From an uncultured Alphaproteobacteria bacterium (GTDB taxonomy: Bacteria; Pseudomonadota; Alphaproteobacteria; CALKHQ01), in NCBI GenBank assembly GCA_937988735.1, contig CALKHQ010000102.1, positions 1 to 26,900 of the forward strand: DNA of 26,900 nucleotides, in the 5' to 3' direction. Both the position numbers and the translations under genes were made by a program. Shown one piece after another: positions 16,229 through 24,309 of this stretch; position 1 is the stretch's first letter; every line of letters starts with the position of its first letter. The notes beneath the pieces were generated by a model, which saw nothing but the letters and a program-made list of their open reading frames with translations, searched no databases and was not told the DNA's origin.

Positions 16229-16687
16229 TCAGGCCTTGGCGCGGCCCCGGGCCTTCTTTGCCGCAGCGGCCGCGCGCGACTTGCCAAGGCCGATCTTCTT
16301 GGCGAATTCGGACCGCTGGGCCGCGTAGTTCGGCGCCACCATCGGATAGTCCGGCGGCAGATCCCACTTCGCGCGATACTGCTCCGGCGTCATGTCGTAC
16401 GTCGTGCGCAGATACCGTTTCAGCATCTTCAGCTTCTTGCCGTCTTCCAGGCAGATGATGTGATCGGGGCGCACCGAACGACGGATCGGAACAGCAGGCT
16501 TCTGTTGTACTTGGACTTCCGGCGCCTTCCTGGCATCGAGGCCGTGCAGGGTCTCGTAGACTGACCGGATGATGTCCGGGACCTGTGACGCCGGCAGCAC
16601 ATTGTTGCGCAAATAGGCGCTGACAATCTCCGCCGTCATCCTCAGGTCGGCCTTGATGTCTACCTCCGTGGTAGCTTCGTCGGACAT
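16229..16687 (-). CDS. mucR: MucR/Ros family transcriptional regulator lacking zinc-ligand histidines
   Basis: This 152-residue MucR-family protein binds AT-rich DNA and in relatives controls exopolysaccharide, motility, cell cycle or virulence genes. The N-terminal oligomerisation region is typical (LRMTAEIVSAYLRNNVLP, 15-32), and so is the core PDHIICLEDGKKLKMLKRYL followed by MTPEQYRAKWDLPPDYPMVAPNYA. In Ros the zinc ligands are Cys, Cys, His, His. Here the aligned positions are C79, D82, Y92 and Y97, with T96 replacing the extra His, so zinc binding is unlikely. Zinc-free MucR homologues are known in Mesorhizobium. The C-terminal tail is Ala/Lys/Arg-rich. Its own promoter is visible upstream, and autoregulation is likely from family knowledge. 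Confidence 0.92.
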   Translation of the reverse strand: MSDEATTEVDIKADLRMTAEIVSAYLRNNVLPASQVPDIIRSVYETLHGLDARKAPEVQVQQKPAVPIRRSVRPDHIICLEDGKKLKMLKRYLRTTYDMTPEQYRAKWDLPPDYPMVAPNYAAQRSEFAKKIGLGKSRAAAAAKKARGRAKA

Positions 16688-17071
16688 GGTCTCATGATTC
16701 CTTCCGGAATTTAAAGGGCCGAAGTGTCTAATCGCGTTTCTCGCGTCGTGTCAAATAATTCTTGACTTCTGTGGCTTTCGGTAATCGTGCAGCTGTCGCT
16801 GCAATTTTAAGTACCTGTGCTTCCTGTACAGAACGTAACAAGAGAAGTCCCGCAGAGGTTCCCCGTTGATCCGCCGGCTGCTGGCGATCCCGCTCCGCCC
16901 ATGGTCGAGACGCCCGTCCCGTTTCCCCGCGATTGCCCTGCTTTGCACCAGTCCGGACCGGTCTGCCGTCTGCGACTTGCGCGGCGGAATGCGGTTCCAG
17001 CCTGCGCCGCGCTGTGTTAGGCAGTCCGCCCGAAGGCAGGCAGCGGGTGCTTGCCGGGGACATGCCGTCGA
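16688..17071. other. 384-base non-coding region between divergent mucR and rpiB
   Basis: The mucR side (16688-16830) is unusually AT-rich for this window, with TCAAATAATT and GCAATTTTAAGT tracts rich in T-A steps, the type of DNA MucR/Ros proteins bind. The rpiB side (16850-17071) returns to high GC and holds no gene I can support. A rpiB promoter could not be placed with confidence, though TTGACT at 16762-16767 is a possible -35 box. Confidence 0.55.
16726..16754 (-). promoter_or_regulatory. mucR: mucR promoter with an inverted repeat in the spacer
   Basis: On the minus strand, TTGACA (16754-16749) and TTAGAC (16731-16726) are 17 bases apart, a good sigma-70-type promoter about 32-39 bases before the mucR ATG. 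The spacer contains CGCGAGAAACGCG (16733-16745), a CGCG inverted repeat with a 5-base centre, a candidate operator. Confidence 0.6.
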
Positions 17072-17542
17072 ATGAAACCGATCCTCATCGCCAGTGATCA
17101 CGCTGGATTCCATTTGAAAGGGGTGGTGATCGCCCATCTGCGGGCGCGGGATTTGCCCGTTGCCGATCTCGGCACCCATTCGGAAGCGTCCGTGGACTAT
17201 CCCGCGTTCGGCGCGCGGATGGCCGAGGCGCTTGCGGCCGGGGAGGGGGAGCGCGGTGTCCTTATCTGCGGCACCGGGATCGGCATCGCAATGGCGGCAA
17301 ATCGCCACCCGCACGTGCGTGCGGCCGTGTGCCATGATGTGTCGTCGGCGCGCCTGGCGCGGCGCCACAACGACGCGAACGTGCTTGCGCTGGGCGCGCG
17401 GCTGATCGGCGAGGTGGCGGCGCTGGACTGTGTGGACGCCTTCCTCGAAACCGCCTTCGAGGGCGGGCGTCATGCACGGCGAGTCGACCAGCTTTCGCGC
17501 CCGTTCGATCGGCAACTGGCAACGGACAGCAGGACCTCATGA
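17072..17542 (+). CDS. rpiB: ribose-5-phosphate isomerase B
   Basis: RpiB interconverts ribose 5-phosphate and ribulose 5-phosphate in the pentose phosphate pathway. The latter is the precursor of the riboflavin four-carbon unit made by RibB, which fits the downstream rib genes. The 156-residue protein has SDHAGFHLK at 8-16, the catalytic cysteine C66 in LICGTGIGIAMAANR, and the C-terminal SSARLARRHNDANVLALGAR. The ATG at 17072 matches the family start. It overlaps glyA by 4 bases (ATGA) and is the first gene of the operon that runs to thiL. Confidence 0.95.
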   Translation: MKPILIASDHAGFHLKGVVIAHLRARDLPVADLGTHSEASVDYPAFGARMAEALAAGEGERGVLICGTGIGIAMAANRHPHVRAAVCHDVSSARLARRHNDANVLALGARLIGEVAALDCVDAFLETAFEGGRHARRVDQLSRPFDRQLATDSRTS

Positions 17543-18867
17543 TCGCGAACGAGATGGCCGCAGCGGCCGCCCCCGCCACCGCCGACCTGCCGGTTCCCAC
17601 GGGCTGGGACCGGGTGGCGGCGGTCGACCCGGAGATCGCGCGGGTGCTCGAGGGCGAGCTCAGGCGCCAGCAGCGGGGCATCGAGCTGATCGCCTCCGAG
17701 AACATCGTTTCCGAGGCGGTGCTGCAGGCCCAGGGGTCGGTGCTGACCAACAAGTACGCCGAAGGCTATCCGGGCCGGCGCTACTACGGCGGCTGCGAGG
17801 TGGTGGACATCGCCGAGCGGCTCGCGATCGAGCGCGCGTGCAAGCTGTTCGGCTGCGCCTATGCCAATGTCCAGCCCCATTCCGGCGCCCAGGCCAACGG
17901 CGGGGTGCTGCTGGCCGTCGTCAAGCCGGGCGACACGATCATGGGCATGTCGCTGGCCGCAGGCGGCCACCTGACCCACGGCGCGAAGCCGGCGATGTCG
18001 GGCAGGTGGTTCAATGCCGTCCAGTACGGGGTGCGCCGCCAGGACGGGCTGCTCGACTATGACGAGGCGGCTGCGCTGGCTGCGGAGCACAAGCCGAAGC
18101 TGATCATCTGCGGCGGGTCCGCCTATCCGCGCCAGATCGACTTCGCCCGCTTCCGCGAGATAGCGGATTCGGTCGGCGCGCTGCTGATGGTGGACATGGC
18201 CCACTTTGCCGGCCTCGTTGCCGGCGGGGTCCACCCCAGCCCGTTCCCGCACGCCCACATTGTCACCACCACCACGCACAAGACCCTGCGCGGCCCGCGC
18301 GGCGGCATGGTGCTGACCAACGACGAGGAGCTGGCGAAAAAGATCAACGCGGCGATGTTCCCAGGGCTGCAGGGCGGGCCGCTGATGCACGTCATCGCCG
18401 CCAAGGCCGTCTCCTTCGCGGAGGCGTTGCGGCCCGAGTTCCGCGACTATGCCCGTGCGGTGGTCGCCAATGCCAAGGCGCTGGCCGAGGCCCTGGTGGA
18501 GGGCGGTCTCGACATCGTCACCGGCGGCACCGACACCCACCTTGCCCTGGTGGACCTGCGGCCGAAGGGGCTGACCGGCAACGTGGTTACCGAGGCGCTG
18601 GGCCGCGCCGGCATCACGGTGAACAAGAACGCGGTGCCGTTCGACCCGGAGAAGCCCACCGTGACCTCCGGCATTCGCGTCGGGTCGCCGGCCGGCACGA
18701 CCCGCGGCTTCGGGGAGCAGGAGTTCCGCATCATCGGGCGCCTGATCGTCGAGGTGCTGGACGCGCTGCGTGCCAACCCGGAGGGCGATCCCAGGGTCGA
18801 GTCGGCAGTGGCCGAGCAGGTGCAGGAGCTCTGCGCCCGATTCCCGATCTATGGGCAAGTTGTGTGA
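17539..18867 (+). CDS. glyA: serine hydroxymethyltransferase
   Basis: This PLP enzyme converts serine and tetrahydrofolate to glycine and methylenetetrahydrofolate, the main one-carbon source. The 442-residue product has IELIASENIVSEAV near 48-61, YGGCEVVDIAE near 83-93, and the PLP-binding lysine K248 in VTTTTHKTLRGPRGG. The C-terminal NKNAVPFDP and SGIRVGSPAGTTRGF segments are also typical. Its N-terminus is about 20 residues longer than in E. coli. The order rpiB-glyA-nrdR-rib is common in alphaproteobacteria. It has no riboswitch-like leader, since it starts inside rpiB. Confidence 0.97.
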   Translation: MIANEMAAAAAPATADLPVPTGWDRVAAVDPEIARVLEGELRRQQRGIELIASENIVSEAVLQAQGSVLTNKYAEGYPGRRYYGGCEVVDIAERLAIERACKLFGCAYANVQPHSGAQANGGVLLAVVKPGDTIMGMSLAAGGHLTHGAKPAMSGRWFNAVQYGVRRQDGLLDYDEAAALAAEHKPKLIICGGSAYPRQIDFARFREIADSVGALLMVDMAHFAGLVAGGVHPSPFPHAHIVTTTTHKTLRGPRGGMVLTNDEELAKKINAAMFPGLQGGPLMHVIAAKAVSFAEALRPEFRDYARAVVANAKALAEALVEGGLDIVTGGTDTHLALVDLRPKGLTGNVVTEALGRAGITVNKNAVPFDPEKPTVTSGIRVGSPAGTTRGFGEQEFRIIGRLIVEVLDALRANPEGDPRVESAVAEQVQELCARFPIYGQVV

Positions 18868-18915
18868 TGATGGCCGCGGGGGCGACTCGACTCGCTGCCA
18901 GGGAGAGGGGTGCGC

Positions 18916-19380
18916 ATGCGGTGTCCATTCTGCGGCCATCTTGAGACCCAGGTAAAGGACTCGCGGCCGACAGAGGATGGCGCGGCAATCCGCCGGCGCC
19001 GGTTCTGCGTCAACTGCGGCGCACGCTTCACGACCTTCGAGCGGGTCCAGCTGCGCGAGCTGACGGTGATCAAGAAGAACGGCCAGCGCGCGCCGTTCGA
19101 TCGGGACAAGCTGGAGCGTTCGATCATGATCGCGCTGCGCAAGCGGCCGGTCGAGCGCGAGCGGGTCGACCGGATCGTCAACGGCATCGTGCGCCGGCTG
19201 GAGAGTTCGGGCGAGTCCGAGATCAGCTCCGACATGATCGGCGAGTGCGTCATGGATGCGCTGCGCAGCCTCGACCAGGTCGCCTACGTCCGCTTCGCTT
19301 CGGTCTATCGCAACTTCCGCGAGGCCCGCGACTTCGAGGACTTCATCGACACCGAGTTCGCCCCCATCGACGCGGACTGA
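18916..19380 (+). CDS. nrdR: transcriptional repressor NrdR
   Basis: NrdR senses adenine nucleotides and represses ribonucleotide reductase genes. The 154-residue product has an N-terminal zinc ribbon with C3, C6, C31 and C34. An ATP-cone domain follows (about 46-136: TVIKKNGQRAPFDRDKLERS to VAYVRFASVYRNF). The ATG at 18916 follows GGGAGAGGGG by 5 bases; a GTG at 18910 is possible but lies too near that site. It sits 48 bases after glyA. No ribonucleotide reductase gene is in this window. Confidence 0.96.
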   Translation: MRCPFCGHLETQVKDSRPTEDGAAIRRRRFCVNCGARFTTFERVQLRELTVIKKNGQRAPFDRDKLERSIMIALRKRPVERERVDRIVNGIVRRLESSGESEISSDMIGECVMDALRSLDQVAYVRFASVYRNFREARDFEDFIDTEFAPIDAD

Positions 19381-19426
19381 ACCCGGCTCCGCCACGACGG
19401 ACGAGCTTGGTGCAGCGAGCGAGCCC

Positions 19427-20536
19427 GTGCACCAGCCCCGCGACATCCTGCACATGCGCCAGGCGCTGGCGCTCGCCCGGCGTGGCCTGGGTCGCGTCGC
19501 GCCGAATCCGGCCGTCGGCTGCGTCATTGTCCGCGACGGCCGGGTCGTCGCCCGCGGCTGGACCGCGCCGGGGGGCCGGCCGCACGCCGAGACCGAGGCC
19601 ATCGCCGCAGCGCCGCCCGGCGGTCTCGCCGGCGCCACCGCCTATGTGTCGCTGGAGCCGTGCAGCCATCACGGCATGACCCCGCCCTGTGCCGACGCGC
19701 TGATTGCGGCAGGCATCGTCCGGGTGGTGGCGGCGCTGGAGGATCCAGACCCCCGTGTTTCCGGCCGCGGCTTCGCGCGTCTGGCCGCCGCGGGGGTGGA
19801 GGTGGTCCGCGACGTGCTGCGCGACGAGGCGTATGCGCTCAATCTCGGCTTCATGCTGCTGCACCGGGAGGGCCGGCCGATGGTGGCGGTGAAGTCCGCC
19901 CATTCGCTCGACGGCCGGATCGCGACCGCGAGCGGGGAGAGCCGGTGGATCACCGGCGAGGCGGTGCGCGCCTGGGGCCATCTCGCCCGCGCGCGCTTCG
20001 ACGCGATCGCCGTCGGCCGCCGCACCGCCGAGGCGGACAACCCGCGGCTCGACTGCCGCTTGCCGGGGCTGGCGGCGGCCTCGCCGCTGCGGGTGGTGTT
20101 CGACAGCATGGCTGCGCTGTCGCCTGACCTCGACCTGGTGACGACGGCCAGGGAGCAGCCGACGGTGCTGATGTGCACCGCCCGGGCCCCTGAGGCGCGC
20201 CGGGCGGCGCTGGCGGAGGCGGGTGTCCGGGTCGTGCCGGTGGAGGCCGACGGGCAGGGGCAGGTCGATGTCGGCGCTGCCCTGCGCTGGCTCGCCGGGG
20301 CCGGCATCACGCGGCTGCTGGTCGAGGGCGGCGGCGCGCTGATCGCGAGCCTGCTCGCCCGCGACCTGGTGGACGAGGTCATCAGCCACCGCGCCGGCGT
20401 GATCCTCGGCGCCGACGGCCGGCCGGCGGTCGGCGCCTTTCCCCTTGCGGCGCTCGCCGATGCTCCGCGCTTTGTCGCAGGGCCGGCGCACCGGTTCGGT
20501 GACGACGTGGTGGAAAGCTGGCGCCGGCGGCGCTAA
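19427..20536 (+). CDS. ribD: bifunctional riboflavin pathway deaminase/reductase RibD
   Basis: RibD carries out deamination and then side-chain reduction of the pyrimidine intermediate of riboflavin synthesis. The 369-residue protein has an N-terminal deaminase domain with the zinc ligands H53 (with E55 in HAETEAI), C79 and C88 (PCSHHGMTPPC). A reductase domain follows from about 150 (VAVKSAHSLDGRIATASGESRWITG) and ends with LLVEGGGALIASLL. The GTG start at 19427 places about nine residues before the first conserved helix, as in relatives; an ATG at 19454 would cut that helix. It is 46 bases after nrdR and 9 before ribE. Confidence 0.94.
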   Translation: MHQPRDILHMRQALALARRGLGRVAPNPAVGCVIVRDGRVVARGWTAPGGRPHAETEAIAAAPPGGLAGATAYVSLEPCSHHGMTPPCADALIAAGIVRVVAALEDPDPRVSGRGFARLAAAGVEVVRDVLRDEAYALNLGFMLLHREGRPMVAVKSAHSLDGRIATASGESRWITGEAVRAWGHLARARFDAIAVGRRTAEADNPRLDCRLPGLAAASPLRVVFDSMAALSPDLDLVTTAREQPTVLMCTARAPEARRAALAEAGVRVVPVEADGQGQVDVGAALRWLAGAGITRLLVEGGGALIASLLARDLVDEVISHRAGVILGADGRPAVGAFPLAALADAPRFVAGPAHRFGDDVVESWRRRR

Positions 20537-20545
20537 GTCGGGGGC

Positions 20546-21211
20546 ATGTACACCGGAATCATCACCGATATCGGACGCGTGCGCGAGGTGGTGCCGGGCG
20601 GCGTCACGCGCGTCGTCGTCGAGACCGCGTACGATACCGCCGCCATCTCCCTCGGCGCCTCCATCGCCCTCAGCGGCCCCTGCTTCACCGTGGTGGAGAA
20701 GGGGCCGGGCTGGTTCGCCATCGAGGCCTCGAACGAGACGCTGGCGCTCACCACGGTCGGTGGCTGGCGGCCGGGCACCCGTCTCAACCTCGAACAGTCG
20801 CTGAAGGTCGGCGACGAGATGGGCGGGCACTACGTCACGGGGCATGTCGATGGCGTCGCCACCGTCTCCGCGCGCACGCCGGACGGCGACAGCTGGCGCT
20901 TCCGCTTCCGGCTGCCGGCCCGGCTCACCCGCTTTGTCGCGCCGAAGGGCAGCATCGCGATCGACGGCGTGTCACTGACCGTGAACGAGGTCATCGACCA
21001 CCCGGACGGCAGCGCCGACATCGGCGTCAACATCATCCCGCACACGCTCTCCTGCACGACCTTCTCCGACCGCCAGGTGGGGGACCGGGTCAACGTCGAG
21101 ATCGACATGCTGGCGCGCTACGTCGCCCGCCTGGCCGAGGGCGACCGCGCGGTCCGGCCCCTGCCGGGCTTTGCGGCGGACGCCATTGCGGAGCCTCCGG
21201 CGGCCGACTAA
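20546..21211 (+). CDS. ribE: riboflavin synthase alpha subunit
   Basis: Riboflavin synthase dismutates two molecules of 6,7-dimethyl-8-ribityllumazine to riboflavin and the pyrimidine precursor. The 221-residue protein starts with the canonical MYTGIITDIG. It has two homologous lumazine-binding barrels (about 1-95 and 96-195), with GGHYVTGHVDG at their junction and GSIAIDGVSLTVNEV in the second. In the first barrel the matching segment reads GASIALSGPCFTVV, a mild departure from the usual NGVCLTV. The gene lies 9 bases after ribD and 41 before ribH. Confidence 0.95.
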   Translation: MYTGIITDIGRVREVVPGGVTRVVVETAYDTAAISLGASIALSGPCFTVVEKGPGWFAIEASNETLALTTVGGWRPGTRLNLEQSLKVGDEMGGHYVTGHVDGVATVSARTPDGDSWRFRFRLPARLTRFVAPKGSIAIDGVSLTVNEVIDHPDGSADIGVNIIPHTLSCTTFSDRQVGDRVNVEIDMLARYVARLAEGDRAVRPLPGFAADAIAEPPAAD

Positions 21212-21252
21212 GGTCGCGCACGATTTCGTTCCACCCGCGCCGGAGCTGCCGA

Positions 21253-21738
21253 ATGGCGGACGCCCCTCACATCCTGATCGTCGAGTCACGGTTCTATCCC
21301 GACATCTCCGATCAACTGGCCGAGGGCGCGATCGCGGCGCTCAGTGCGGCCGGGGCCACCTACGAGCGGATCGAGGTTCCGGGCGCCTTCGAGCTGCCGG
21401 CGGCGATCAGCATGGCCGCCCGCGGTTCTGCCACCGGGACCGGGCCGGCCTATGACGGCTATATCGCGCTCGGCTGCGTCATCCGCGGCGAGACCAGCCA
21501 CTATGATCTGGTCTGCCAGGAGGCCGCGCGCGGGCTCCAGGACCTCGCGGTGACCGCCGGGCTCGCCATCGGCTTCGGCGTGCTGACCTGCGAGAACGGC
21601 GAGCAGGCGCGGGTGCGGGCGGATCCCAAGGGCCGCAAGAACGCGGGCGGCCGAGCTGCCGAGGCCTGCCTGCGCATGATCGAGCTCCGCCGCGAGTTCG
21701 GCTTCGACGATGACGACGAAATCGAGGACGATGACTGA
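21253..21738 (+). CDS. ribH: 6,7-dimethyl-8-ribityllumazine synthase
   Basis: Lumazine synthase condenses the pyrimidine and the four-carbon sugar phosphate to give the substrate of RibE, usually in an oligomeric shell. The 161-residue product has the substrate-site segments VESRFYPDISDQL, VPGAFELPAA, GCVIRGETSHYD (with the conserved His) and GVLTCENGEQARVRAD. The tail ends in an acidic run. It overlaps nusB by 8 bases. The usual alphaproteobacterial neighbour ribBA is absent between ribE and ribH. Confidence 0.96.
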   Translation: MADAPHILIVESRFYPDISDQLAEGAIAALSAAGATYERIEVPGAFELPAAISMAARGSATGTGPAYDGYIALGCVIRGETSHYDLVCQEAARGLQDLAVTAGLAIGFGVLTCENGEQARVRADPKGRKNAGGRAAEACLRMIELRREFGFDDDDEIEDDD

Positions 21739-22255
21739 CGAACCGCCGCGACCGTCGCGCAAGCGGCAATGGCGTTCGCGCACCACGAGCCGGCTGGCGG
21801 CGGTGCAGGCGCTCTACCAGCTCGACGTGACGGATGCCGACCTCGATAGCGTCATCGCCGACTTCGTGCTGCATCGCTTCAACGAGGCGATCGACGGTGT
21901 CTCGTACAAGGCGGCCGACCCCGAGCATTTCGAAACCGTCGTCCGCGGGGTTGTCCGCGAGCGCGAGGACGTCGACGACATGCTCACCGCCGTGCTCAGC
22001 GACGAGTGGACGGTCGAGCGCCTGGAGCCGCTGCTGCGCTGCGTGATGCGGGCTGCCACCTTCGAGCTGTCGGACATGCTCGACGTGCCGGCCAGGGTGG
22101 TGATCTCGGAATATCTGGCGGTCGCCCACGCCTTCTTCGCCGAGCGCGAGCCGGCGATGGTCAACGGGGTGCTGGATGCGATCGCCCGCGCGCTCCGCCC
22201 CGACGAGATGCGCGGGGGTGCGGGCGCCGTGCCGGCCGCGGGCGCGGAGGAATGA
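21731..22255 (+). CDS. nusB: transcription antitermination protein NusB
   Basis: NusB works with NusE (S10) to bind boxA RNA and prevent early termination, mainly in rRNA operons. The 174-residue all-helical product has the family segments SRLAAVQALYQLDVT near the N-terminus and LRCVMRAATFEL in the middle. ARVVISEYLAVAHAFFAEREPAMVNGVLDAIAR at the end is also typical, and its parts are well conserved. The ATG at 21731 was preferred over 21710 because GAGG lies just before it; both overlap the ribH end. The ribH-nusB-thiL order is a widely conserved bacterial cluster. Confidence 0.95.
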   Translation: MTDEPPRPSRKRQWRSRTTSRLAAVQALYQLDVTDADLDSVIADFVLHRFNEAIDGVSYKAADPEHFETVVRGVVREREDVDDMLTAVLSDEWTVERLEPLLRCVMRAATFELSDMLDVPARVVISEYLAVAHAFFAEREPAMVNGVLDAIARALRPDEMRGGAGAVPAAGAEE

Positions 22256-23199
22256 GCGGCGGGACCGGCGAGTTCGAGCTGATCGCCCGCCATTTCGCGC
22301 CCCTGGCGTCGCCGGAAGGGCTGGCGCTGGGGGATGACGCGGCCCTGGTGCCGCCGCCCGCCGGCGAGGCTCTGGCGGTGACCTGCGACACGATGGTGTC
22401 AGGCATCCACTTCCTGCCTTCGGATCCGCCGGACTCCATCGGGCACAAGCTGCTCGCCGTGAACCTCTCCGATCTCGCCGCCATGGGCGCGCGCCCGTCG
22501 CATTACCTGCTGGCGACGAGCTGGCCCGAGCCGCCGTCCGAAGCCTGGCTCGCCGGCTTCACCGCGGGGCTGCGGCGCATGCAGGATGCGTTCGGCATCG
22601 GCCTCGTCGGCGGCGACACGACCCGCACGCCCGGGCCGCTGACGCTCACGCTCACCGCCTTTGGCGCGGTGGAGGCGGGAAGGGCGCTGCGCCGCTCGAC
22701 GGCGCGTCCGGGAGACATCCTGTTCGTGTCCGGCACTCTCGGCGATGCCGCGCTCGGCCTTCGCCTCGGGGAAGAGGGGCCGCTGCGCGAGCGGCTGCTG
22801 CGGCCGACGCCGCGGGTGGCGCTCGGCCGGGCGCTGCTGGGGCTGGCGACGGCGGCGATGGACGTCTCCGACGGGCTGCTCGGCGATCTCGCCCACATTG
22901 CGGAGCAGTCCCGGGTGGGTGCGGTGGTCGAGGCGGCGCGGCTGCCCCTGTCGCCGGCCGCTGCGGCGGTGCTGAGCGAGGATCCGTCGCTGTTCAGCCT
23001 GGTGCTCACCGGCGGCGACGACTACGAGCTGCTGTTCACCGCCGCGCCCAGTAACCGGGAAGCGGTCGTGGCCGCCGCCGCCGCGGCGGACACACCGGTG
23101 ACGGAGATCGGGATCATCCGCGCCGAGCCCGGTGTCGTCGCGCTGGATCGCGACGGCCATCCGCTCGAACTCGAGACGGTCGGTTTCCGGCACTTCTGA
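22252..23199 (+). CDS. thiL: thiamine-monophosphate kinase
   Basis: ThiL phosphorylates thiamine monophosphate with ATP to give the active cofactor thiamine diphosphate. The 315-residue product has the AIR-synthase-like fold. GDD at 27-29 binds metal and nucleotide; CDTMVSGIHF, the helix VNLSDLAAMGA, GGDTTR, and the C-terminal-domain motifs AMDVSDGLLGDL and TGGDDYELLF all match the family. It overlaps nusB by 4 bases (ATGA), so it is translationally coupled. It is the last gene of the operon that starts at rpiB. Confidence 0.96.
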   Translation: MSGGTGEFELIARHFAPLASPEGLALGDDAALVPPPAGEALAVTCDTMVSGIHFLPSDPPDSIGHKLLAVNLSDLAAMGARPSHYLLATSWPEPPSEAWLAGFTAGLRRMQDAFGIGLVGGDTTRTPGPLTLTLTAFGAVEAGRALRRSTARPGDILFVSGTLGDAALGLRLGEEGPLRERLLRPTPRVALGRALLGLATAAMDVSDGLLGDLAHIAEQSRVGAVVEAARLPLSPAAAAVLSEDPSLFSLVLTGGDDYELLFTAAPSNREAVVAAAAAADTPVTEIGIIRAEPGVVALDRDGHPLELETVGFRHF

Positions 23200-23242
23200 G
23201 CCCGCGATTCACCATGTCTTGACGCCTGCCCGGCATGATCGG

Positions 23243-23260
23243 CCCGGACGACGCTCCGGG
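23243..23260 (+). terminator. small hairpin downstream of thiL
   Basis: A perfect 6-bp stem CCCGGA/TCCGGG with a 6-base loop sits between thiL and the next gene. No T-run follows, so it may be a weak terminator or a leader hairpin. Confidence 0.25.
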
Positions 23261-23280
23261 GGCTTCCGACAGGGCCGGCG

Positions 23281-23748
23281 ATGAAGAAGCTCGTGATGCT
23301 GGGACTGCCGCTGCTGCTGTGCGCGGGCGGGGCAGGGGCCTACATGACCGGGATGCTCGACCCCCTGCTCGGCGTCGCGCAGCCGGCGGAGGAGGCGGTC
23401 GAGGCGCCGCCGCTGCCGCCCACCGACACCGCCTTCATGGACATCAGGAACCTCGGCATCCCCGTCATCGAGGACGGGATCGTGTTCCAGGTGGTGTTTC
23501 TCGACCTGTCGCTCGAGGTAACCCAGGACGCGGTGCCGCTGGTGCAGCGGCACCGTCCGCTGCTGCTCGACCGGCTGCAGGCCGCACTGCGCGACCTGTT
23601 CGCCTACCGGCACGACCGCGGCATGCCGCCGATCGACGTCGCGGAGATGAAGCGCGTCGTGCTTGCGGTGGCCAACCGCCTGTTCGGCGAGGGCACGGCG
23701 ATCGACGCCCACCTGATCAGCGACTGGGTGATTTCCCCGGGCACGTAG
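23281..23748 (+). CDS. FliL-like single-pass membrane protein
   Basis: This is a 155-residue protein with one N-terminal hydrophobic helix (about 3-23), a Pro/Ala/Glu-rich linker, then a compact domain. The domain pattern runs from the strand VFQVVFLDLSLEVT, through a helix beginning RHRPLLLDRLQAALRDL, to a second helix beginning VAEMKRVVLAVANRLFG and a last strand AHLISDWVI. This resembles the periplasmic domain of FliL and stomatin-like FliL relatives. There are no flagellar genes around, so a flagellar role is not implied. The ribosome binding site is weak. It follows thiL by 81 bases and converges on the next gene 18 bases away. Confidence 0.65.
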   Translation: MKKLVMLGLPLLLCAGGAGAYMTGMLDPLLGVAQPAEEAVEAPPLPPTDTAFMDIRNLGIPVIEDGIVFQVVFLDLSLEVTQDAVPLVQRHRPLLLDRLQAALRDLFAYRHDRGMPPIDVAEMKRVVLAVANRLFGEGTAIDAHLISDWVISPGT

Positions 23749-23766
23749 CCCGCGGCAGGTCGCCGC

Positions 23767-24237
23767 TCAGCGGGCGAAGGCCAGTTCGGCGAACAGCGCC
23801 TCGACCGCATCGTTGAAGGTGAGGGTCGGGTTCCGCAGGCACCAGTCCCGCAGGAAATCGAGCTGACGCGCGTGGTCGAAGCCGGGCGGCTGGAGGTTGA
23901 CCGGCTGCACCCCGGCCTGGGAAAGTGCCAGATTGCGGTGGCTCATGTAGCCGAGCGCCCAGTGGAGCATGCCCTGGAAGCTGGTCCAGTAGGCGGTCTC
24001 CGCATCCATCCCCAGGGATTGATAGTAGCGGAAGTTCGTGCTGTAGCGCTGGTTCGCCGCCTGGCACGACATCACGCCGAGTCCCGCTACCGGGCTCTGC
24101 GTCGCGGGCATGCCGGGCAGCGCACTCGCTACCGAGGGCGTCTCGTCTGCAGGTTCGGTGATCTCCTCCTGCGCGCTCACGGCTGACGCGTGAGCCACAA
24201 GCACGGCCAGGAGGGCGGTCAGACGCAGAATCGACAT
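23767..24237 (-). CDS. exported protein of unknown function
   Basis: This 156-residue protein has a clear signal peptide (MSILRLTALLAVLVAHASAVSA, probable cut after residue 22) and an acidic, low-complexity stretch to about 50. A helical domain follows, with two cysteines (C58 and C133) that could form a disulfide. The middle is rich in Tyr, Trp, His and Met (for example YWTSFQGMLHWALGYMSHRN). I recognise no family. It is divergent from the exported protein gene at 24346 and may share its regulatory region. Residues 105-133 (PPGFDHARQ to RDWC) look like a second helix pair. Confidence 0.7.
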   Translation of the reverse strand: MSILRLTALLAVLVAHASAVSAQEEITEPADETPSVASALPGMPATQSPVAGLGVMSCQAANQRYSTNFRYYQSLGMDAETAYWTSFQGMLHWALGYMSHRNLALSQAGVQPVNLQPPGFDHARQLDFLRDWCLRNPTLTFNDAVEALFAELAFAR

Positions 24238-24309
24238 GTTCGGCCGCCAGGGAGAAGACGTCTCTCAAACGGGGCATCCTGCGCAGCGCGCGGCCCCGGA
24301 CGCGACTGG

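Noticed and set aside
16728..17063. Minus-strand frame of 111 codons upstream of mucR, with a helix-like end
   Set aside because: Its last codons cover the mucR promoter, and it has no ribosome binding site or recognisable motif. The region looks non-coding.
17072..17539. Glycine riboswitch or other leader controlling glyA
   Set aside because: glyA starts inside rpiB, and the sequence before it is coding with no tandem-aptamer pattern.
19381..20545. FMN riboswitch upstream of the rib genes
   Set aside because: The gaps before ribD (46 bases) and ribE (9 bases) are far too short to hold the aptamer.
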